Shown piece by piece: positions 1-4,990 of a stretch of DNA of 6,296 nt. Under the pieces are notes generated by a model that was not told the origin of the DNA, did no database searches, and worked only from the letters and a program-made list of their open reading frames with translations. The stretch is taken from contig JBBDJE010000016.1 in NCBI GenBank assembly GCA_040880065.1, positions 1 to 6,296 on the forward strand, given 5' to 3'. How positions within the stretch are numbered: the stretch's first letter is position 1; each line of letters opens with the position of its first letter. The position numbers were made by a program, and so were the translations under genes. Source of the DNA: Abyssibius sp040880065. GTDB lineage: Bacteria; Pseudomonadota; Alphaproteobacteria; Rhodobacterales; Rhodobacteraceae.

Positions 1-55
1 GAAAATGGCCGCGTAAATTCTACGGCTGAGCCCCATTAAAAATGGGGGGATTACC
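1..55. mobile_element. End of an insertion sequence whose body lies left of the window
   Basis: Bases 1-55 match the reverse complement of 6242-6296 at 47 of 55 positions without gaps, including a perfect 14-base block at the window edge and a GATTACC block at 49-55. The match stops at 55/56, exactly where monooxygenase coding begins, and all three forward frames meet a stop within the first 39 bases. I infer that this is a terminal inverted repeat of an IS whose tip is at about 55 and whose transposase is outside the window. The family cannot be named from 55 bases. Confidence 0.72.
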
Positions 56-814
56 GATGCAGCGGGCGCACGCTCGCCGCTTTCACCCATCCGCACCCGC
101 CAGCTTGGCTTTGGTGCGTTATGGGGCAGTGTGGATTGGGTCAGCGACACGCCGCTGCCGCATAACCAGCTTAGCCAACGCTATCGCGGCGCGCTTAAAA
201 TGCTCGGGATCATGCCGATGGGCAGGCGGCCGGGCACGCAAAATGCGGCAGCGGCGATATTCTACTCGCTCCCCGCTTCGCAATATAAAACCTTTGAGGC
301 TGAAGGGCTGGGGGCGTGGCAAGACGAGGTTGCAACACTCTGGCCCGACTTCGCACCCTTCGCCCGCCAGATCACCCATGAAAGCCAGCTTACGATGGCG
401 CGCTATGCGCATGGCACTCTGGCGCGGGTTTGGGCGCAGGGGCTGGTGCATATTGGCGATGCCGCGCATCAGGCCAGCCCGCAGCTCGGGCAAGGGGCGA
501 ATATGGCGCTGCTTGATGCATTTGCGCTCGCGCGCGCGCTGCGCCGCCGGCAGGACGATGCCGCCCTTGCAGATTACGCTTTTATGCGGCGCTGGCATGT
601 GCGGCTTTATCAGGCGTTCAGCTACGCATTCACCCCGCAATACCAGTCGCATAGCCGCGCGCTGCCACTGTTGCGCAATTCGGTTCTTGCGCCGCTTAGC
701 CTTGTGCCGCCGCTGCCGCGCATCCTGTCACGGCTGGTCTGTGGCGATATTATACCGCCGCTGGCCTCATCAGCAGCATTGCCAGCGCTCGAAAAAGCAA
801 AAGCCAAAAGCTAG
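56..814 (+). CDS. FAD-dependent monooxygenase (class A flavoprotein type), 5'-truncated remnant
   Basis: This is the C-terminal 252 residues of a UbiH/PHBH-like FAD-dependent monooxygenase, a family that uses NAD(P)H and O2 to hydroxylate small, often aromatic or quinone substrates. The substrate cannot be told here. Near the start, DAAGARSPL corresponds to the DG-motif region (usually ADGxxS or DALGxRS). About 150 residues later, GLVHIGDAAHQASPQLGQG is the GD motif that binds the FAD ribityl chain, followed by the usual helix with ALLDAFALARAL. Family members are about 380-400 residues, so the N-terminal Rossmann GxGxxG part is missing, cut off by the IS end at 1-55. An in-frame TAA lies at 14-16, and the first usable start inside the remnant would be GTG at 131, which is not the native start. 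It is almost certainly a pseudogene. Its TAG stop overlaps the stop of the opposing gene. Confidence 0.85.
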   Translation, partial: DAAGARSPLSPIRTRQLGFGALWGSVDWVSDTPLPHNQLSQRYRGALKMLGIMPMGRRPGTQNAAAAIFYSLPASQYKTFEAEGLGAWQDEVATLWPDFAPFARQITHESQLTMARYAHGTLARVWAQGLVHIGDAAHQASPQLGQGANMALLDAFALARALRRRQDDAALADYAFMRRWHVRLYQAFSYAFTPQYQSHSRALPLLRNSVLAPLSLVPPLPRILSRLVCGDIIPPLASSAALPALEKAKAKS

Positions 815-1827
815 CTAAACAGCCCTGTCAAAGCGCGCTTCACAAGGGCGGTAACACGCGGGCGCTTGAGCGTTGAAAAGGGCATCGGGCGGCAGACATC
901 CATCGCGGCAATGCCCACACGCGCGGTCAGCGCGCCATTTACCACCCCCTCGCCCAAACGGCGCGAGACTTTGCCAATTGCCCCGCCACCAACGACCGAG
1001 CCGAGCAGATCGTCGGCCATTGCCACCGCCCCTGTGGCCAGTAAATGCGCACCCACCGCGCGCAGCAGCCGCCACGAGCCGAGCGTGCCGGTGCGTCCGC
1101 CATAGATCGCCGCCACACGGCGCAGCATTTTCAGGTTCACCGCCAAAGCGGCCAGCACATCAATCATCGGCATCGGTATCATTGCCGTTGCCGTGGCGAC
1201 CTGCCGCGCGGCCAGTTCAACCTCGATGCGCGCGGCGGCATCAAGCGGTGCCATCAGCCTGCGTTCGGCAAGCGCCAGCAGTGCAGGCGCGTCCAGCGCA
1301 TCGGGCAGGCGGCTTGTTACATCCTGCCATGCCCAGCGAAGATCGGCGCGCGGGGCGTAAAACCTGCCAAGCAGATGCACCGCCGCCAACGCCTGCGCGC
1401 GTTCATTAGCGCGTATCGCGGCCTCGACCTTGCGGCGCAGCCCGTCAATGCGCTGCAGCCGCGCAATGCCCGCCGCTTCGCGCAGAACCACCACCACCAG
1501 ACCAAGCGCGATGATTGCGCCAAGCCCGGTGGCAATGGCACCCAAAACTGGATAGCTGTTGATGAGCGCGGCCAGCGTTTCATAGGCGGTCACGGTGATT
1601 GCAAGCGCAAGCAGCGCTGCAGCCGCAGCCCAGAACAGCCGCCAGAACCAACTCACCCGCCGCAGCGAACCACCAGCGCCCGCCAGCTTGCCCACGGCCT
1701 GCATAGCCTGGCCATTGGCGGCACCTTCAGCGGCAAACGGGTCTGCCTCGGGGCTATGTTCGGGTAAGGGCGGCAGCGCGCTTGCCTCGATGATCACCGG
1801 GCGGGGCTGTTTTGGTGGCTCACCCAT
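811..1827 (-). CDS. YcjF-like DUF697 / TIGR01620 family inner-membrane protein
   Basis: The 338-residue protein has the layout of the YcjF/TIGR01620 family (E. coli YcjF is about 350 residues). It has a proline- and acid-rich N-terminus (1-50), two hydrophobic segments at about 62-83 and 94-116, then an Arg-rich linker and a long Ala/Leu-rich helical domain to the end containing the glycine-rich GSVVGGGAIGKVSRRLGEG (277-295) typical of DUF697. YcjF-like genes usually sit beside ycjX, as here; in enterobacteria the pair belongs to the phage-shock-protein regulon, but the biochemical role is unknown. The ATG at 1827 was chosen over an in-frame ATG 45 codons upstream because AAAGGA lies at the right distance before it and the upstream stretch is acetyltransferase coding in another frame. 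It overlaps the acetyltransferase by 8 bases, suggesting translational coupling. Confidence 0.85.
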   Translation of the reverse strand: MGEPPKQPRPVIIEASALPPLPEHSPEADPFAAEGAANGQAMQAVGKLAGAGGSLRRVSWFWRLFWAAAAALLALAITVTAYETLAALINSYPVLGAIATGLGAIIALGLVVVVLREAAGIARLQRIDGLRRKVEAAIRANERAQALAAVHLLGRFYAPRADLRWAWQDVTSRLPDALDAPALLALAERRLMAPLDAAARIEVELAARQVATATAMIPMPMIDVLAALAVNLKMLRRVAAIYGGRTGTLGSWRLLRAVGAHLLATGAVAMADDLLGSVVGGGAIGKVSRRLGEGVVNGALTARVGIAAMDVCRPMPFSTLKRPRVTALVKRALTGLFS

Positions 1828-2293
1828 GGGCTGTCCTTTCTTGCTGCGCGCGAAGCACCAGCCGCAGATCGGGCAAGCCTTCTTCGTTGGCGCCCACGGT
1901 TTGGCCACGCTCGATGCAGCCCATCGCGCGGTAAAAGCTGCGCGCAGGCGTGTTGGCGGCAAAGAGCGTCAGGTGCAAATCATCGCCGCCACCGGCCAGT
2001 TCCGCCAGCAAGGCCCGCCCGATACCCTGTTGGCGCGCATCCCGCGCCACATAGAGCGCGGCAAGCACATTGCCATCGCGCACCGCAAAGCCCAGCACCC
2101 GCCGCCATAGCCCGCGCCGTTGCGCAACAACCACGCGTGCGCGGCACAGATGCTCTGCCATGGCGGCGCGGCTTGCGGAATAAGGTGCGCGGCTCATAAA
2201 CCACGGGGTTTCATCTATCCAATGCGCCAGAATGCGGGCCATGGCGGCGGCATCGCGCGGGCGCGCGGCCCGAAGGGTGAAACCGCGCCTCAT
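1820..2293 (-). CDS. GNAT family N-acetyltransferase
   Basis: A 157-residue GCN5-related N-acetyltransferase, the usual single-domain length. It would move an acetyl group from acetyl-CoA to an amine, and the substrate is not predictable. The N-terminus (FTLRAARPRDAAAMARIL) is the standard first strand and helix. Motif A is at about 79-95, with the CoA pyrophosphate loop RQQGIG (87-92). Motif B follows with ANTPARSFYRAMGC (113-126), and the protein ends in a strand with LRLVL. The ATG at 2293 overlaps the ycjX stop as ATGA, and the 3' end overlaps the start of the ycjF-like gene by 8 bases, so it is the middle gene of a coupled operon. An acetyltransferase between ycjX and ycjF is not the E. 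coli arrangement. Whether it acts on either partner is unknown. Confidence 0.87.
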   Translation of the reverse strand: MRRGFTLRAARPRDAAAMARILAHWIDETPWFMSRAPYSASRAAMAEHLCRARVVVAQRRGLWRRVLGFAVRDGNVLAALYVARDARQQGIGRALLAELAGGGDDLHLTLFAANTPARSFYRAMGCIERGQTVGANEEGLPDLRLVLRAQQERTAHG

Positions 2294-3723
2294 AGCTTGT
2301 CTGCCAGCAAGAATTCGGCCGCCTGATCCATACGGATATGCGCAAGCCCGGCGCCCTTTTGCCGCGCACCGGCTTGTGGCAGAAAGCGCATCAACTCGAA
2401 CGCGCCACCCAACCATTGCGGCTCTGCTTTGCGGGCGGCGTTCAAAACGGCATCCGGATCGGCTGGAAATGCGCCGGGGTAAAGCGCGGCTTCGCGCGGG
2501 CCAGCACCTTTTTCGCCCGCCAATACCCCGCGCACGCAATGCAGCGCCTCGCCTTCATGGGTGAGCGTTTGCTCTACGGTCGCGCGCAAGGCTGCCAGCG
2601 CCACACCCTTGGTTTGCGCCCCTGCAAAGGCGGCGCGGTCGCGCGCTTCGCGCACCAAAGCTGTGGTCAGACCGGCCAGATCATCATGGCTGGTATGGTG
2701 CAGATGGTCGGCTTTTGTGGCGGCGAACAGGATCCGGTCGATCCGGCGGCGCAGCAGGCTGCCAAGCCAGCTATCGGCACCGGGGCGAAAGGCGGTGAGC
2801 ACATTGGCTATATCGTCGCGCATTTCCTGCATCGCGGCGGGGCCGGAATGCAGCGCGCCAAGCACATCAAGCAAAACAACCTGCCGGTCGAGCCGCGCAA
2901 AATGCTGGCGAAAGAACGGTTTGACGATGGCGCTGCGATACGCCTCGTACCGCCGCTCAAAAGCCTTATAGAGGCTGGTGTTGCGTGCGCGGCTTTCAGG
3001 CAGTGGCAGCGGCGCAAAGGTCAGCACGGGCGAGCCGGCAAGATCACCCGGCAGTAAAAACCGCCCCGGCGCACCGGGTGAAAGGCCCGCATCGCGCGCG
3101 CTTTGCAGATAGGCGGTAAAGGCGGCAGCAAGGCTTTGGGCGGTTGGTTCGTTTAGAGCGGCGCGCGCATCACAGCTTTGCAGCGCGCCAAGCCAGCTTG
3201 CGGCCAGCCCTGCGCGGCTTGGCTTTGCCGCCCGCGCAAGCGCCGCTTGCGACCATTCAGCATAGGTTTGATCGAGCAGTGCCAGATCGAGCAGCCATTC
3301 GCCGGGATAGTCGATAATATCAATATGCACCGTGCGCGCCCCGCGCATGGATCTCAGCAGCCCGCCACGGCGCAACCGCAGCGACAGGCGCAACTGGCTC
3401 ACCGCGCGCGTGCTCTCGGGCCAATGCGGGGTTGTGGCGGTCAGCGCCGCCAAATTCCCCTCATAGTCAAAGCGCGGCACGGTCGCATCGGGCTGGGGCT
3501 GCAAATAGGCGGCCATGATCCGCCCTTCGGCCTCGGGGGTGAAGCCGAGCATACGCCCTCGGTCGAGCAGATTGGCCACAAGCGAGGTGATGAACACGGT
3601 CTTGCCCGAGCGCGCCAGCCCCGTTACCCCAAGCCGCACCACGGGTTCAAAGGCGGCACGGGTATCGGCCGCCGCCTCTTCAAGGCGCGACAATACCGCA
3701 TCGCTGATCGCGCCTAAGCCCAT
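2290..3723 (-). CDS. ycjX: YcjX family P-loop GTPase-like protein (DUF463)
   Basis: The 477-residue length fits YcjX (about 465 in E. coli). Nucleotide-binding motifs are visible: Walker A GLARSGKT at 35-42, a DxxG-type motif in DIIDYPGEW at 135-143, and a G4-like TKAD at 336-339 inside FAATKADHLH. VVLLDVLGALHSG (282-294) and NTSLYKAFERRYEAY (248-262) also fit the family. YcjX proteins are nucleotide-binding, stress-associated proteins paired with the membrane protein YcjF; their physiological role is not settled. The ATG at 3723 gives the expected N-terminus about 30 residues before the P-loop strand, with AAGG a few bases upstream. It is the first gene of a minus-strand operon and is divergent from truA across about 80 bases. 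Confidence 0.93.
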   Translation of the reverse strand: MGLGAISDAVLSRLEEAAADTRAAFEPVVRLGVTGLARSGKTVFITSLVANLLDRGRMLGFTPEAEGRIMAAYLQPQPDATVPRFDYEGNLAALTATTPHWPESTRAVSQLRLSLRLRRGGLLRSMRGARTVHIDIIDYPGEWLLDLALLDQTYAEWSQAALARAAKPSRAGLAASWLGALQSCDARAALNEPTAQSLAAAFTAYLQSARDAGLSPGAPGRFLLPGDLAGSPVLTFAPLPLPESRARNTSLYKAFERRYEAYRSAIVKPFFRQHFARLDRQVVLLDVLGALHSGPAAMQEMRDDIANVLTAFRPGADSWLGSLLRRRIDRILFAATKADHLHHTSHDDLAGLTTALVREARDRAAFAGAQTKGVALAALRATVEQTLTHEGEALHCVRGVLAGEKGAGPREAALYPGAFPADPDAVLNAARKAEPQWLGGAFELMRFLPQAGARQKGAGLAHIRMDQAAEFLLADKL

Positions 3724-3766
3724 AAGTTCGCCTTTTTACCGCTCTGGAATCCTGTTCTTCAGATGA

Positions 3767-3772
3767 TATAAG
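3767..3772 (+). promoter_or_regulatory. Possible -10 element of the truA promoter
   Basis: TATAAG at 3767-3772 matches five of six bases of the sigma-70 -10 consensus. The hexamer 17 bases upstream (CTGGAA, 3744-3749) is a poor -35. Transcription would start near 3779, leaving a short leader with the GGAGAGGG ribosome binding site before the GTG at 3806. It lies in the shared 80-base gap between the divergent ycjX and truA genes. Confidence 0.3.
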
Positions 3773-3805
3773 CACGAAATGCCAAAAAGTGGAGAGGGCA
3801 AGGCC

Positions 3806-4573
3806 GTGCCGCGCTATGCGCTGAAAATTGAATATGACGGCGGCCCCTTTCACGGATGGCAACGCCAGCGCGACCTTCCAAGCGTGCAGGGTGCAATTGA
3901 AGCCGCCCTCGCCAAGCTCGAAGCTGTTGCGCCAACCCTGCAAGGTGCAGGGCGCACCGATACCGGCGTGCACGCTGGCGGGCAGGTGGCGCATGTTGAT
4001 ATGACAAGGCAGTGGCCGCCAGAGCGCCTTGCCGCCGCGCTGAATGCACATTTGCGCCCTGCCCCCGTGGCTGTTTTGGCCGCCGCACAGGTGGATGCGT
4101 CGTTTCACGCGCGGTTTTCCGCGCTTTGCCGGCATTACCAGTTCCGCCTTTTTGCCCGCCGCGCCCCGCTGACATTCGCCGCCGGGCGCATGTGGCAGGT
4201 GCGTGGCCCGCTCGACCTCGCCGCCATGCAGGCAGGGGCCGCGCATTTGCTTGGCTGTCACGATTTTACCACCTTTCGGTCTTCCATCTGCCAGGCTGCA
4301 AGCCCTGTCAAAACCCTCGACCGGCTGGACATTGCCGAGTTTCCGCATTCCGGCGGCGTGGAATACCGGTTCAGCCTGTCGGCGCGCAGCTTTTTGCACA
4401 ATCAGGTCCGCTCGTTTGTTGGCACGCTCGAACGGGTCGGCAGCGGCAACTGGCAGCCCGATGATGTGGCCACCGCGCTGGCCGCGCGCAACCGTGCCGC
4501 CTGTGGCCCCGTTTCGCCACCGCAGGGACTTTACCTTATGGCGGTCGATTACCCCGAAGATCCGTTCAACTGA
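3806..4573 (+). CDS. truA: tRNA pseudouridine(38-40) synthase TruA
   Basis: TruA isomerises uridines 38-40 in the anticodon arm of many tRNAs, leucine tRNAs among them. The 255-residue protein starts with the family hallmark YALKIEYDGGPFHGWQRQ-type strand and holds the catalytic motif GAGRTDTGVHAGGQVAH, whose Asp in GRTD is the nucleophile. Later family blocks are CRHYQF, HDFTTFRSS, and RSFLHNQVRSFVGTLERVG, followed by PPQGLYL near the C-terminus. The GTG at 3806 is preferred because GGAGAGGG lies 8-11 bases upstream and the protein then begins PRYALKIEYDGG, as relatives do. An in-frame ATG at 3779 would add nine residues but has no ribosome binding site and falls about where transcription may start. 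The gene is high-GC host DNA; 45 bases after it begins a broken tRNA-Leu. Confidence 0.95.
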   Translation: MPRYALKIEYDGGPFHGWQRQRDLPSVQGAIEAALAKLEAVAPTLQGAGRTDTGVHAGGQVAHVDMTRQWPPERLAAALNAHLRPAPVAVLAAAQVDASFHARFSALCRHYQFRLFARRAPLTFAAGRMWQVRGPLDLAAMQAGAAHLLGCHDFTTFRSSICQAASPVKTLDRLDIAEFPHSGGVEYRFSLSARSFLHNQVRSFVGTLERVGSGNWQPDDVATALAARNRAACGPVSPPQGLYLMAVDYPEDPFN

Positions 4574-4576
4574 GTC

Positions 4577-4604
4577 TTTACAAGCGGCGCGCACCGACTA
4601 TTGT
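4577..4604 (+). promoter_or_regulatory. Probable promoter of the broken tRNA-Leu gene
   Basis: TTTACA (4577-4582), a 16-base spacer and TATTGT (4599-4604) put the predicted transcript start near 4611, 8 bases before the tRNA 5' end at 4619. This short leader is normal for a tRNA promoter. If still active, it now transcribes a tRNA 5' half and then the foreign DNA to the right. Confidence 0.45.
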
Positions 4605-4618
4605 GCCGCCAATTCCCT

Positions 4619-4660
4619 GCCCGCGTGGTGGAATGGTAGACACATGGGACTTAAAATCCT
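4619..4660 (+). pseudogene. tRNA-Leu(UAA) gene remnant, 5' half only
   Basis: The sequence has the acceptor strand GCCCGCG (4619-4625), TG, a D arm with GTGGAATGGTAGACAC, and an anticodon arm TGGGA-CTTAAAA-TCCTG whose loop carries anticodon UAA. The 3' side of the anticodon stem still pairs only through wobble pairs at its outer end. No variable arm, T arm (GGTTCGA-type) or complementary CGCGGGC acceptor strand follows anywhere in the next 100 bases, so it cannot make a tRNA. The high-GC style and position after truA suggest that it is the native gene, broken when the AT-rich DNA to its right arrived. Confidence 0.8.
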
Positions 4661-4680
4661 GCTTTTGAAGCAGAAAAGCA
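4659..4680. repeat. Nested inverted repeats at the tRNA/foreign DNA junction
   Basis: Two overlapping hairpins can form. CTGCTT (4659-4664) pairs with AAGCAG (4668-4673) around a 3-base loop, and TGCTTTT (4660-4666) pairs with AAAAGCA (4674-4680) around a 7-base loop. They are mutually exclusive. They start exactly where tRNA identity ends, so they may be part of a recombination site or a structured end of a transcript from the old tRNA promoter. Confidence 0.5.
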
Positions 4681-4714
4681 TAACAATTACAAAGCCTTGT
4701 TGTGTGTTTGATTG

Positions 4715-4743
4715 TTGACGGCCATACATAGGCCCGATATTAA
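4715..4743 (+). promoter_or_regulatory. Sigma-70 promoter of the intact tRNA-Leu gene
   Basis: TTGACG (4715-4720), exactly 17 bases, then TATTAA (4738-4743), both close to consensus. Transcription would start near 4750, about 15 bases before the tRNA at 4765. This is the best promoter-like sequence in the window, and it lies wholly inside the AT-rich segment, so the tRNA does not depend on the host tRNA promoter. Confidence 0.65.
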
Positions 4744-4764
4744 AGTTTGAAGAAAACGCTCTGT

Positions 4765-4850
4765 GCGGGCGTGCTGGAATGGTAGACAGACCAGACTTAA
4801 AATCTGAGGGGCGTATGCCCGTGTGGGTTCGAGTCCCACCGCCCGCACCA
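4765..4850 (+). tRNA. tRNA-Leu (anticodon UAA), complete, with encoded CCA
   Basis: All arms are present. The acceptor GCGGGCG (4765-4771) pairs with CGCCCGC (4840-4846), followed by discriminator A and an encoded CCA (4848-4850). The D stem is CTG/CAG with a GAATGGTAGA loop. The anticodon stem CCAGA/TCTGA has one outer C-A mismatch, and its loop CTTAAAA gives anticodon UAA. A long class II variable arm GGGC-GTAT-GCCC and a T arm GTGGG-TTCGAGT-CCCAC complete it. Compared with the remnant at 4619 it has swapped pairs (C10-G25 instead of G10-C25; GG instead of CC in the acceptor). It is therefore a separate lineage with compensated changes, not a recent duplicate, and is probably functional. 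Confidence 0.96.
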
Positions 4851-4990
4851 ACTATTTGAAGTAAAACACTTTATTCGTAGCGATTTTTCACTCGCTGTGC
4901 CAGCGTTTCCATTGAGACGCGTTTTCGCCAATTGTGATTGTGGAAGGACCGATCTAAACAAGGATAGTCAACCACCTGAAAGTAGCGCCA
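4851..4990. other. Leader region of the SIR2-like gene
   Basis: These 140 AT-rich bases between the tRNA and the SIR2 start contain no ORF that I can support. A weak promoter candidate is TTGTGA (4932-4937) with TCTAAA (4953-4958), spaced only 15 bases. A short inverted repeat AGCGA/TCGCT (4879-4883, 4892-4896) is too weak to call a terminator. Read-through from the strong tRNA promoter could also supply the mRNA. Confidence 0.3.

Noticed and set aside
1828..1962. N-terminal extension of the YcjF-like protein, with a CxxC-like CPICGWC stretch
   Set aside because: These 45 codons overlap the acetyltransferase in another frame, and a good ribosome binding site marks the ATG at 1827, so the cysteine cluster is an out-of-frame artefact.
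3779..3805. N-terminal extension of TruA from the ATG at 3779
   Set aside because: No ribosome binding site precedes it and it lies at the predicted transcript start. GGAGAGGG before the GTG at 3806 and the family N-terminus favour the shorter protein.
3680..4594. Long minus-strand open frame opposite truA, and other long frames opposite ycjX and the YcjF-like gene
   Set aside because: These are by-products of GC-rich coding. They overlap well-supported genes completely and show no recognisable domain.
4619..4850. A single tRNA-Leu(UAA) gene split by a group I intron, as in cyanobacteria
   Set aside because: The break lies after the anticodon stem, not in the anticodon loop, the intervening 105 bases are too short for a group I intron, and the second tRNA has its own complete 5' half with an acceptor that does not pair with the first.
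4859..4896. Terminator after the intact tRNA
   Set aside because: AAGT/ACTT and AGCGA/TCGCT can form only 4-5 base stems without a proper U tract directly after them.
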